DNA of 64,000 nt from Bacteroidota bacterium (lineage in GTDB: Bacteria; Bacteroidota; Bacteroidia; Bacteroidales; VadinHA17). The stretch spans positions 16,461 to 80,460 of the forward strand of contig JADFQJ010000005.1 in NCBI GenBank assembly GCA_022561875.1, written 5' to 3'. Below are positions 38,118 through 47,908 of the stretch, piece by piece (the first letter of the stretch is position 1; every line of letters starts with the position of its first letter). The position numbers were made by a program, and so were the translations under genes. Below the pieces are notes generated by a model that worked only from the letters and a program-made list of their open reading frames with translations, had not been told where the DNA came from and searched no databases.

Positions 38118-40451
38118 ATGATTGAAAATTTAGTTATTGTTGAGTCTCCGGCGAAAGCAAAAACCATAGAAAAATTTCTTGGCAGCGACTTTATGGTTAA
38201 ATCCTGTTTCGGTCATGTTCGTGACCTGTCGAAGAAAAATTTCGGTATCGAAATCGAAAATAATTATTCTCCCCAATATATAATAACAGAGGATAAGAAA
38301 AAAATTGTCGGCGAATTAAGAAAGCTGGTAAAAGAATCCACAGTTGTATGGCTTGCAACTGATGAAGACCGTGAAGGAGAAGCTATTGCCTGGCATCTGT
38401 CAGAGATATTGAAATTACCGGCTGAAAACACCAAACGTATTGTTTTCCATGAAATTACAAAGGATGCCATACGGAAAGCCGTAGATAATCCCAGGGGAAT
38501 AAACAAGGATCTTGTAAATGCACAGCAGGCACGCAGGATTTTAGACCGGCTTGTGGGTTTTGAATTGTCGCCTGTTTTGTGGAAAAAAATTCAGCCTAAA
38601 CTATCAGCAGGCAGGGTTCAATCAGTCGCAGTCAGATTATTAGTTGAAAGAGAAAGAGAGGTTCTTCATTTTAAACCGGAATCAAAATTTAAAGTGTATG
38701 GAACCTTTAGCTTTTCTGATAATAATGGGAAAAAAGGAGAGCTCAAAGCAGAAATTCCTGATCGTTTCCCTGGTCCTGATGAAGCAAAAGAATTCCTAAA
38801 CCTTTGTAAAGATGCAGATTTTAAGGTTGTTGATATTACGACCAAACCGTCCCGGAAATCTCCTGCTCCCCCCTTTACAACCTCAACCCTGCAACAGGAA
38901 GCCAGCAAAAAACTGGGGTTTTCAGTATCCCAAACCATGTCGGTTGCACAAAAACTATATGAAGCCGGTTTTATTACTTATATGAGAACTGATTCTTTTA
39001 ACCTCTCAGGTCTTGCTCTGGCAAGCGCGCGCAAAACAATAATTGAAAAGTTCGGAGAAAAATACGCCAAAACCCGTAAATATAAAACAAAAGTAAAAGG
39101 AGCACAGGAGGCACACGAAGCTGTCAGACCAACATATTTTCAAAATAATACAATTAATGGAAACCATTCCGAACAAAGGCTTTATGAATTAATATGGAAA
39201 CGTACTATTGCATCTCAAATGAGTGAAGCACAACTCGAAAAAACCACCGTAACTATCGATGTTCCCAATAGTGACAAGAAATTTATTGCCTCCGGAGAAG
39301 TAATAAAATTTGACGGGTTTTTAAAAATCTATATGGAATCGGGAAATGATAAGTCTGATGATTCTGCAAAAGGATTGCTCCCCCCAGTCAGCGCCGGGCA
39401 AAGTTTGAATTATGAAACTATCAGCGCCAATGAACGGTTCTCAACTTCACCCCCGAGATATACTGAAGCAAGCCTTGTAAAAAAACTTGAAGAACTTGGT
39501 ATTGGCCGCCCTTCCACCTATGCTCCGACAATTTCCACTATCCAGCAGAGAGGTTATGTGCTCAAAGAAGATCGTCCGGGTTTTAACAGAACAGTCAGGA
39601 TAATTTCAATATCGGAAGGGAAATTGGAAGAGAAAACCAAAACTGAAACAGCAGGTACAGAGAAGAAGAAATTGTTCCCAAAAGATATCGGAATGGTTGT
39701 AAATGATTTTCTTCTCGAGCATTTCAGAGATGTCCTGGATTACAATTTTACTGCTTCTGTAGAAAAAGAATTTGATGAAATTGCCGCAGGGAAATTAGAC
39801 TGGACTGAAATGATTGATAACTTTTATAAACCATTCCATGTAAAAGTTGAGAAAAGTCTTGCCGATTCGATAAAGAAAACCGGTGAGCGACAACTTGGTA
39901 AAGACCCTGAAACAGGAAAACCGGTTACAGTTAAAATCGGCAAATATGGCCCCATGGTTCAACTGGGTGATAGCAATAAAGATGAAAAACCCAGGTTTGC
40001 CAGTCTGATGAAAGGGCAGATTATTGAAACAATTACACTCGAAGAAGCCCTTGAATTATTCAAACTCCCGAGAACCATTGGTGATTTTGAAGGGAAAGAT
40101 TTAGTGATTGGAGTTGGCAGATACGGACCGTATCTTCGTCATGATGGCAAGTTTTTTTCGCTTATGAAAGGTACAGACGACCCAATGACTATTATTAAAT
40201 CAAGAGCCATAGAACTGATCGATGAAAACAGGAAAATTGAAAATAAACGGGTCATTAAAAATTTTTCCGCCGACCCTGACATGAAAGTTCTTAGTGGACG
40301 TTATGGTCCTTATATTTCTTATAAAAAGAAAAACTTCAGAATACCCCGGAAAAAAGATCCTGAATCCCTTACATATGACGATTGTATGAAAATTATTGAA
40401 GAGGGACAAAAGAAAGAAAGGCAAAAGGCAAAAGGCAAAAGGCAAAAGTGA
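38118..40451 (+). CDS. topA: DNA topoisomerase I
   Basis: VIVESPAKAKTIEKFLG, LATDEDREGEAIAWHL, GFITYMRTDSFNLS; Bacteroidetes-type C-terminus without zinc ribbons. Confidence 0.96.
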   Translation: MIENLVIVESPAKAKTIEKFLGSDFMVKSCFGHVRDLSKKNFGIEIENNYSPQYIITEDKKKIVGELRKLVKESTVVWLATDEDREGEAIAWHLSEILKLPAENTKRIVFHEITKDAIRKAVDNPRGINKDLVNAQQARRILDRLVGFELSPVLWKKIQPKLSAGRVQSVAVRLLVEREREVLHFKPESKFKVYGTFSFSDNNGKKGELKAEIPDRFPGPDEAKEFLNLCKDADFKVVDITTKPSRKSPAPPFTTSTLQQEASKKLGFSVSQTMSVAQKLYEAGFITYMRTDSFNLSGLALASARKTIIEKFGEKYAKTRKYKTKVKGAQEAHEAVRPTYFQNNTINGNHSEQRLYELIWKRTIASQMSEAQLEKTTVTIDVPNSDKKFIASGEVIKFDGFLKIYMESGNDKSDDSAKGLLPPVSAGQSLNYETISANERFSTSPPRYTEASLVKKLEELGIGRPSTYAPTISTIQQRGYVLKEDRPGFNRTVRIISISEGKLEEKTKTETAGTEKKKLFPKDIGMVVNDFLLEHFRDVLDYNFTASVEKEFDEIAAGKLDWTEMIDNFYKPFHVKVEKSLADSIKKTGERQLGKDPETGKPVTVKIGKYGPMVQLGDSNKDEKPRFASLMKGQIIETITLEEALELFKLPRTIGDFEGKDLVIGVGRYGPYLRHDGKFFSLMKGTDDPMTIIKSRAIELIDENRKIENKRVIKNFSADPDMKVLSGRYGPYISYKKKNFRIPRKKDPESLTYDDCMKIIEEGQKKERQKAKGKRQK
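40420..40447 (+). repeat. Heptanucleotide GGCAAAA x4, inside the 3' end of topA
   Basis: ggcaaaaggcaaaaggcaaaaggcaaaa immediately before the TGA stop. Confidence 0.95.
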
Positions 40452-40740
40452 AGAGAGAAGAAAAAGAAAAGTCAACAGTCGGCAGTCAGCAATCGGCATA
40501 TCGGCAGTTAGCAGTTGGCAAAGAATTAAAACAAGCAAATTTAAAGAAAGAAAAAAGAAAAATGCCACTAAGACACAAAAACACAAAGATTCACAAAGAG
40601 CAGACACTCAATATTTTATACTTATTGAGTTCTTTGAGTCTTCATGCCTTCGTGGCTATAATTACTTTTATGAGTGGACACAACCAGTAACCGGTAACAT
40701 TTTAGTCACTTTTAACTTTATACATTTTTATCTTTTACCC

Positions 40741-41901
40741 ATGGACCTGAATTATTATTTCGATCCTGTAAGTCTGGACAAACCAGGTTTTGAGTTGCTG
40801 CCACCACGTGCTTTATTCAGCAGGAACATCAGTATCCATACACCTAACACACCCGTTGACAAGCTTAATAATTATGATGTTGCAATTGTGGGAGTACCTG
40901 AAGACCGCAATTCCCCTAATAAGGGCTGCTCTCAAGGCCCTGACAAAATAAGAGCCTCGTTATATCAGCTCTCAAAACCGAAGAAAAAATTCAGAATTAT
41001 TGATTTGGGAAATATTAAACAGGGAGAAGAGGTCGATGATACCTACTTTGCATTACGGGATGTGGTTTCAGAACTTCTGCAACAAAAGGTATTCCCTATT
41101 GTAATTGGGGGAAGCCAGGATCTGACGTATGGGGTTTTTAATGCATACGAGAAGAAAGATGCTTTATTGAACCTGGTAACTATCGACTCCAGGATAGATT
41201 GGAAAAATGATCCTGGACAAATCACTTCACAGAACTATCTTGACCAAATCATTTCCCGAAAAGACAGACTTGTACAATACTTTAATATTGGACACCAGGA
41301 CTATTTCACTGATAAAAAGTTATTAAATCAACTCCGTAAAAAATATTTTGACTCATTCCGCATTGGAATGGTAAGGTCAGACATTAAAGAAATGGAACCG
41401 GTATTGAGGGATGCTCATATTGTTAGTCTTGATATTGGTTCCGTAAGGCAATCTGATGCGCCGGGGCACTTTAACCCTTCACCAAACGGTTTTTACGGTG
41501 AAGAGATCTGCCAACTGGCAAAATATGCGGGACTAAGTGACAACCTGCAGGTTTTTGGTATTTTTGAAACCAACCCCACCCTGGATATAAATAACCAATC
41601 TTCCCGGCTGGCAGCACAGATCATTTGGTATTTATTCGAAGGGATGACACAAAAGATTGTTGAAAACCCGGCTGAGCGAAACGGACGGTTTACAAAGTAT
41701 ATAGTAAATTTGAGTGGCGTTGGAAAAGATATTGTTTTTTACAAAAGTAATCAGACTGAAAGGTGGTGGCTGAAAATTCCTGCTCGAAAAACCAATTCGG
41801 CAAAGCCGGAATTCATCGCCTGCACCTATGAAGACTATGTTAAAGCCAGCAGTCAGGAAATACCAGACCGTTGGTGGAAAGCATTCCAGAAACAAGGATA
41901 A
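40741..41901 (+). CDS. Arginase/formimidoylglutamase-fold protein with degraded metal ligands
   Basis: VAIVGVPEDRNSPNKGCSQGPDKIRASLYQL and IVIGGSQDLTYGVF align to the ureohydrolase fold; start MDLNYYFDP at 40741 chosen over the long ORF start 40396. Confidence 0.85.
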   Translation: MDLNYYFDPVSLDKPGFELLPPRALFSRNISIHTPNTPVDKLNNYDVAIVGVPEDRNSPNKGCSQGPDKIRASLYQLSKPKKKFRIIDLGNIKQGEEVDDTYFALRDVVSELLQQKVFPIVIGGSQDLTYGVFNAYEKKDALLNLVTIDSRIDWKNDPGQITSQNYLDQIISRKDRLVQYFNIGHQDYFTDKKLLNQLRKKYFDSFRIGMVRSDIKEMEPVLRDAHIVSLDIGSVRQSDAPGHFNPSPNGFYGEEICQLAKYAGLSDNLQVFGIFETNPTLDINNQSSRLAAQIIWYLFEGMTQKIVENPAERNGRFTKYIVNLSGVGKDIVFYKSNQTERWWLKIPARKTNSAKPEFIACTYEDYVKASSQEIPDRWWKAFQKQG

Positions 41902-42042
41902 TTGCCATTAATCAAATAAGATAAGGAATGGACAAAATTAATTGTATGTTTATAACTTGTTAATTTGATTGAAAATATTATTTTTACTTTTCAAACTTTA
42001 TTATTACAAAACAAGCATATTGCGAAAAAGGGGAGAAATAAG

Positions 42043-42987
42043 TTGGCAAAAAGAGTTAAAATAATTATACTTTTATTATCCGTCTCACTGATATGCCAGG
42101 GGCAACAGGATCCTCAAATCAGCCAGATCATGTTTAACCAGATGTTCATTAACCCTGGATATGCTGGAAGTAGTGACATGATCAGTATTGTAGCCCTGAA
42201 CCGTCAATCCTGGGTTGGGTTTGACGGAGCTCCCAAAACGACAGTTTTTCATGTAAATACCCCTTTTAACCTGTTTGGGATCAATAGCGGAGTCGGATTA
42301 TCACTAATGAGTGACCAGGCCGGTTTTGACGATAATATGAGTATCAATCTCTCTTACGCATACAAGATTGATATTGCATCAGGCAAACTGGGGATTGGTC
42401 TGTCCGTAGGCATGATGAACAAAACATTGGAACCCACATGGATAATCCCAACGAGCGATTACCATGAACCTGCCAGTATTGACCCGTTAATACCTGAGAA
42501 TAATGAAAGCTATGTCGCTTTTGATATGGGTTTTGGAGCATATTTTAAAACCCGCGAATTTTATATTGGAATATCATCAACCCATTTAAACGAAGCGAAA
42601 ATTAAATATTCCAAAGGAACTCCTTACCTTAAGAGACATTATTACTTTATTGCCGGTTACCATCTGCCAATTAACAATCCCATGATAGAGGTTACACCGT
42701 CAATTTACCTGTTTTCGGACGGAAGGATAACTCAGCTTAATATAAACACCAATGTTCAATACAATAAAAAAATATGGGGTGGCGTTACTTACAGAGCAGG
42801 AGATGCCATTATCGGGTTAGTAGGAATGGAGCTTTTCAACGGTGTCAGAGTTGGTTACGCTTACGACTTTGCAACTTCTGATATAAGAAAAAACAGTAGC
42901 GGAAGTCATGAATTAATGATGAGTTATAGCTTTAACCTTAGCTTTGACAGGAGTCCACAACGATACAAAAGTGTAAGATTTTTATGA
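42043..42987 (+). CDS. porP: PorP/SprF family type IX secretion outer-membrane protein
   Basis: QGQQDPQISQIMFNQMFINPGYAGSSDMISIVALNRQSWVGFDGAPKTTVFHVNTPF; probable TTG start at 42043. Confidence 0.92.
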   Translation: MAKRVKIIILLLSVSLICQGQQDPQISQIMFNQMFINPGYAGSSDMISIVALNRQSWVGFDGAPKTTVFHVNTPFNLFGINSGVGLSLMSDQAGFDDNMSINLSYAYKIDIASGKLGIGLSVGMMNKTLEPTWIIPTSDYHEPASIDPLIPENNESYVAFDMGFGAYFKTREFYIGISSTHLNEAKIKYSKGTPYLKRHYYFIAGYHLPINNPMIEVTPSIYLFSDGRITQLNINTNVQYNKKIWGGVTYRAGDAIIGLVGMELFNGVRVGYAYDFATSDIRKNSSGSHELMMSYSFNLSFDRSPQRYKSVRFL

Positions 42988-43033
42988 TTATTGGAAAAAA
43001 TTAATTTACTTGCACTATAAAACTTATATAGCC

Positions 43034-44368
43034 ATGAAAAAAATGTTCTTTTTCTCTATTGTTCTGGCAATTATTTTAAGCAGCTGCGGAGGTCCATCAG
43101 TCAACGGTGAACTGGTTGGAGTGCAGGGCAGGAAAAAATGGTATGAGCCTGATCCTTATGGAATGGTATTTGTTCCGCAGGGAAGCTTCAATATGGGGCC
43201 AAGCGACCAGGATCTTGCCTTTTCAATGGATGCATTCACAAAGACCGTAACTGTAGATGCTTTCTGGATGGACGATACTGAGATCACAAATAATGAATAT
43301 CGCCAGTTTGTAAACTATGTCAGAGATTCTATTCTGCGTTACAAACTGGGAGATGCCGGGATTGAAGGTTTCTTTAAAACTGATGAAAACGGAGATCCTT
43401 ACGACCCACCTGTTATCGACTGGGAAACTGAGATAGATAGCGAGATTGAAGAAATTGCTGACATTGTTGAGGAAATATATTATCCTGAAAACGAAAGGTT
43501 CAATAACAGGAAACAAGTTGATACAAGGAAACTTATTTACACATATTTCTGGATCGATCTGCAACAGGCTGCAAAAGAAACAAGCCGGTATAATTTGGAA
43601 ACCCAGTCGTATGATGGAGAAATAGTTAACCAGGAAGGAGAACGTATCCAGATCGAGAATCGTTCATCTTTCATTATGCATGATGAAGTGACTTGTTATC
43701 CGGATACCCTTGTGTGGATCAGAGACTTTACCTATTCGTATAATGAACCATGGGCAAATATGTATTTCTGGCATCCTTCATTTGATAATTATCCTGTTGT
43801 TGGCGTTACATGGAAGCAAGCAAACGCTTTTAGTATATGGAGAACGAATTATCTTAACGATTATCTTACAATAAAGGGTAATTCATGGGTTCAGGATTAC
43901 CGTTTACCCCTTGAAACTGAATGGGAATATGCTGCCCGGGGCGGGCTGGATCATTCCATGTACCCATGGGGAGGACCATATACCAGAAATGATAAGGGTT
44001 GTTTCCTGGCTAACTTTAAAACATTACGTGGAAATTATATTGACGACGGAGCTTTAATTTCAACAGATGTTGCTTCCTACTCGGCTAACGAATTCGGTTT
44101 GTATGATATGGCTGGGAACGTAGCTGAGTGGACATCAGGCGCTTATGACGAATCAGCGTATGTATTTACACATGATATGAATCCAAATTACCAGTATAAT
44201 GCTCGCATTGATGATCCTCCCGTTATGAAAAGGAAGGTTATACGAGGCGGTTCATGGAAAGATATTGGATATTTCCTTCAGGTTAGTTCAAGAACATATG
44301 AATACCAGGATTCTGCCAAATCCTTTATCGGATTCAGAAATGTTCGATCATATATGGGTTATAAATAA
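43034..44368 (+). CDS. gldK: T9SS/gliding motility lipoprotein GldK (FGE-sulfatase domain)
   Basis: Lipobox ILSSCGG, MVFVPQGSFNMGPSDQD, RLPLETEWEYAARGG, GNVAEWTSGAY, VIRGGSWKD. Confidence 0.94.
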   Translation: MKKMFFFSIVLAIILSSCGGPSVNGELVGVQGRKKWYEPDPYGMVFVPQGSFNMGPSDQDLAFSMDAFTKTVTVDAFWMDDTEITNNEYRQFVNYVRDSILRYKLGDAGIEGFFKTDENGDPYDPPVIDWETEIDSEIEEIADIVEEIYYPENERFNNRKQVDTRKLIYTYFWIDLQQAAKETSRYNLETQSYDGEIVNQEGERIQIENRSSFIMHDEVTCYPDTLVWIRDFTYSYNEPWANMYFWHPSFDNYPVVGVTWKQANAFSIWRTNYLNDYLTIKGNSWVQDYRLPLETEWEYAARGGLDHSMYPWGGPYTRNDKGCFLANFKTLRGNYIDDGALISTDVASYSANEFGLYDMAGNVAEWTSGAYDESAYVFTHDMNPNYQYNARIDDPPVMKRKVIRGGSWKDIGYFLQVSSRTYEYQDSAKSFIGFRNVRSYMGYK

Positions 44369-44400
44369 TTTTTTCAGATTAATAATAAAATTCAACTATT

Positions 44401-45306
44401 ATGAATGTAACTGAATTAGTAGAAAGCAGTGGTTGGAAAAACTTTATGTCAAAACTCTATGGCATTGGTGCATCGATTGTAATTATTGGCGCTCTTTTTA
44501 AAATCCAGCACTGGCCTCTTGCCGGACTTCTTTTAACTATTGGGCTTATGACCGAAGCAGTAATCTTTTTCTTCTCGGCATTTGAACCACTTCACGAAGA
44601 GGTTGACTGGACTCTTGTATATCCTGAATTAGCAGGTATGAATGATGATGAGGAAGATCTTGCCCAGTTCAAACCTGCGGGCAGAGGAAGCAGTTCGGCT
44701 CTGGAAAAGTTTGATGCTTTGCTTGAACAGGGAGAACTCACTCCTGATCTCTTTAATAAACTTGGCAAAGGTCTTAGTAAACTTAATGAAACAACAGCCA
44801 GATTATCCGATATTTCGGATGCCAGCGTTGCTACAAATGATTATGTTAACAGCATTAAGGAAGCTGCCAATAGTGTTGATTCGTACACAGAATCATATGT
44901 CAAATCAACTGAAGAGTTGAAAGAATCTGTTACCAGACTCTCCGGATCATATGACAAAACAGCTAACCTGATAGCAGAATCAGGTAGTAACTATCAGCAA
45001 TTATCTGAATCATTTTCAGTTATTGAGGATGGTAGCAAGTCGTATGGAGAACAACTTGAAGCGCTTAACAAAAACCTCTCTGCATTAAATGCAGTTTATG
45101 AACTGCAGTTACAAGGAACCAGTGATCATCTTAAAACGTCCGAGTCTCTGTATGAAAATCTTGATACAATGATGGATGATTTGAGAGATACTGCCGAAGA
45201 CACTAAGAAATATCGCGAAGAGGTTGCAAAACTTAACGAAAACCTGTCTGCCCTGAATACCGTATACGGTAATATGTTGGCGGCTATGAACGTTATGGGC
45301 AAATAG
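44401..45306 (+). CDS. gldL: T9SS motor protein GldL
   Basis: MSKLYGIGASIVIIGALFKIQHWPLAGLLLTIGLMTEAVIFFFSAFEP; coiled-coil C-terminus; order between gldK and gldM. Confidence 0.95.
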   Translation: MNVTELVESSGWKNFMSKLYGIGASIVIIGALFKIQHWPLAGLLLTIGLMTEAVIFFFSAFEPLHEEVDWTLVYPELAGMNDDEEDLAQFKPAGRGSSSALEKFDALLEQGELTPDLFNKLGKGLSKLNETTARLSDISDASVATNDYVNSIKEAANSVDSYTESYVKSTEELKESVTRLSGSYDKTANLIAESGSNYQQLSESFSVIEDGSKSYGEQLEALNKNLSALNAVYELQLQGTSDHLKTSESLYENLDTMMDDLRDTAEDTKKYREEVAKLNENLSALNTVYGNMLAAMNVMGK

Positions 45307-45344
45307 TAATATTCAGTTTTAATTATAAATTTCATCCCTGAATT

Positions 45345-46976
45345 ATGGCCGGAAAAGAAACCCCAAGGCAAAAAATGATTGGCATGATGTATTTGGTGCT
45401 CACCGCATTGCTGGCGCTGAATGTGTCAAAAGATGCCGTGGAAGCTTTTAAACTTGTTGACAAAAGTCTTACCAAAACCACTGAAAATTTTAGCAGTAAA
45501 AACGAATTAATCTACCAGGAATTCGATCAGGCTGCAAGTGAAAATCCAATAAAAGCAGGTCCATGGAGAAATATTGCTAACGGGGTCAGGGAGCGTGCCG
45601 ACGAGATGTATGACTATATACAGGAACTGAAGATCGAGATAATTCAGACTGCCGAGGGAAAAGATACTGAAGCTCTTGAAGGAGATGTGATCATCGTTGA
45701 ACATATCAGAAAAATTGATGAGAATAATATTCCTTCACAGATACTTGTTGGATCAGACCAGAATGGAAAGGCTTTTGACATGAAAGCTGCAATGGAAGAA
45801 TACCGTGGGTTTTTAATGGATATAGTTGGAAACAAGAATGTCAGTGTCTCATCTTCAATCGAAGCCGGTCTTAATACAGATGATCCTGTAATTAAAGGAG
45901 AAAAGCAGCTTTGGGTTAATCACATGTTCCAGGCATCACCTCTTATCGCTTCAATCACTTTGTTATCCAAATTACAAAGCGATGTAAGAAATGCTGAAGC
46001 TGAAACTATTAATTTCCTTTATCAGCAAATTGATGCCGGAGCTTTTAAATTTAACAAGCTGATCCAGACTGTAATTACTAATTCGAACTATATTATGAAA
46101 GGCAATGAATATAAGGCTGAGGTATTCATCGCTGCAACAGACACAACACAACAACCTGAAGTCTTGGTGGGAAAATATGAAACTACTGTTAATGCCAATG
46201 GAATTAAAGAATACCGTATGATTGGTGATTACCAAACATTAACCGTAGATGAGCGTGGACGGGGAATATACAAGTTAAGACCTACTGTTTTAGGAGATAA
46301 AACCTGGGGCGGACTTATTAAAATGAAAGCCCCTGATGGAAGTATTATTAATTATCCTTTCCAGGCAAAATATACGGTTGCACCACCTAATGTGGTTGTT
46401 TCTCCCACTGCTATGAATGTTTTTTACGTTGGCGTCCAGAATCCTGTAGATATTTCCGTTTCCGGAGCAAGTTCTGATAAAACTTATGCCACTATGACAA
46501 ACGGCACAATAAAAAGAGGAACTACCAGGAAGTTCCGTGGTTCATTTATTGCAAGCCCTAGAACTCCCGGTCAAATTGCCAATGTTACGGTTACTGCCGA
46601 AATTAATGGCGAAAAACGTTCGTTTGCACCTATCCCTTTCAGGGTAGAAGTTGTACCTGACCCTGTTGCAAAAGTTGGTGATAAAAACAGCGGGTCAATT
46701 GCAAAATCACTCCTGGAGGTCCAGGTGGCAGTTTTTGCTGAACTGGAAAATTTCCTGTTCGATATACATTATGATATCACCGCCTTTACGATTGAAATAA
46801 CCGACCGCGGGTTTACCGTTACCGAAGCATCAAGCAGCCACAGAATTACAGCAGCCCAAAAAACCTTAATTAACAGATTAAAGAGGGATAGCCGTATTGT
46901 ATTTACTGATGTAAAAGCAGTCGGTCCGGATGGACGTCAAAGGTCGCTTCCCCCAATCGTTCTGAGAATTGAATAA
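45345..46976 (+). CDS. gldM: T9SS motor protein GldM
   Basis: MAGKETPRQKMIGMMYLVLTALLALNVSKDAVEAF. Confidence 0.96.
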   Translation: MAGKETPRQKMIGMMYLVLTALLALNVSKDAVEAFKLVDKSLTKTTENFSSKNELIYQEFDQAASENPIKAGPWRNIANGVRERADEMYDYIQELKIEIIQTAEGKDTEALEGDVIIVEHIRKIDENNIPSQILVGSDQNGKAFDMKAAMEEYRGFLMDIVGNKNVSVSSSIEAGLNTDDPVIKGEKQLWVNHMFQASPLIASITLLSKLQSDVRNAEAETINFLYQQIDAGAFKFNKLIQTVITNSNYIMKGNEYKAEVFIAATDTTQQPEVLVGKYETTVNANGIKEYRMIGDYQTLTVDERGRGIYKLRPTVLGDKTWGGLIKMKAPDGSIINYPFQAKYTVAPPNVVVSPTAMNVFYVGVQNPVDISVSGASSDKTYATMTNGTIKRGTTRKFRGSFIASPRTPGQIANVTVTAEINGEKRSFAPIPFRVEVVPDPVAKVGDKNSGSIAKSLLEVQVAVFAELENFLFDIHYDITAFTIEITDRGFTVTEASSSHRITAAQKTLINRLKRDSRIVFTDVKAVGPDGRQRSLPPIVLRIE

Positions 46977-46995
46977 TAAAAAACTTATTTACATT

Positions 46996-47853
46996 ATGAA
47001 AAAGCATAGAATAATATTTTCAGGAATACTTTTTCTGACCATTTTATTTTCTTCTGCACTGAAAATATCAGCTCAGGAATCCCCTGCATGGGTAAAAGGC
47101 TTATATAAAAAAGATATTAAGGATAAATCACCGATCCCTTACTCTCACCTGCGTGAAGCAGATGTTATGTGGTCAAAAAAAATATGGAGGGAGATCGACC
47201 TTAGAAAAAAAATGAATCAGCCTTTATATTTTCCTGTTGAACCGATTGGTGATCGTGTAAGTCTTATACATATAATTCTCGCTGAAATTAAGTCGGGAAC
47301 AGTAAATGCTTACGATGCCGATGTTGGTTATGATATGACCGTAAAGATCACCCAGGCTGATATAGACAGGAATATGGGAGCTAGAACTGACTCAACAAGT
47401 ATCCAGATAGCCCCCGGTGTTTATAGAGATACTATAACTGTTACGGAACCAAGTTTTGAAGATGTTAAGCAGATCCAGGTTATGGAAGAGTGGTTCTTTG
47501 ATAAAAAACACTCCCGGATGGATGTCAGGATTCTTGGATTAATGCCAATCCGGCACTTTTATAACATAGAACGCGGTGAATTTCAAAAAGTAAGGATATG
47601 CTGGATTTATTATCCTGATTTCAGGAATACTTTTGCAAATCATGAAATTTTTAATCCCAACAATGATGCTCATCGAATCTCTTTTGACGATTTCTTTATG
47701 CAAAGAAGATTCAGCAGTACAATTATTGCTGAATCAAACGTTTACAATAACCGTCAAATAAATCAATATGAAACAGGGAAAGAGGCGCTGATTGAAGCAC
47801 AACGTATAAAAGATTATATATTCAACTTTGAACATGATCTCTGGGAATACTAA
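46996..47853 (+). CDS. gldN: T9SS component GldN
   Basis: SHLREADVMWSKKIWREIDLRKKMNQPLYFP...YNNRQINQYETGKEALIEAQRIKDYIFNFEHDLWEY. Confidence 0.95.
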   Translation: MKKHRIIFSGILFLTILFSSALKISAQESPAWVKGLYKKDIKDKSPIPYSHLREADVMWSKKIWREIDLRKKMNQPLYFPVEPIGDRVSLIHIILAEIKSGTVNAYDADVGYDMTVKITQADIDRNMGARTDSTSIQIAPGVYRDTITVTEPSFEDVKQIQVMEEWFFDKKHSRMDVRILGLMPIRHFYNIERGEFQKVRICWIYYPDFRNTFANHEIFNPNNDAHRISFDDFFMQRRFSSTIIAESNVYNNRQINQYETGKEALIEAQRIKDYIFNFEHDLWEY

Positions 47854-47877
47854 TCTTCAAAAATATATTTCACAAAT

Positions 47878-47908
47878 AAAAAAGACACAACAAAAGTGTC
47901 TTTTTTTA
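47878..47908. terminator. Bidirectional intrinsic terminator between gldN and manC
   Basis: AAAAAAGACAC-AACAAAA-GTGTCTTTTTT: 11-bp stem, A/T tracts on both sides, between convergent genes. Confidence 0.85.

Noticed and set aside
40396-40740. N-terminal extension of the arginase-fold ORF
   Set aside because: Overlaps the topA end and intergenic microrepeats (KRDKRKKGKRQKAKGKSEERRK...); homology begins at MDLNYYFDP (40741).
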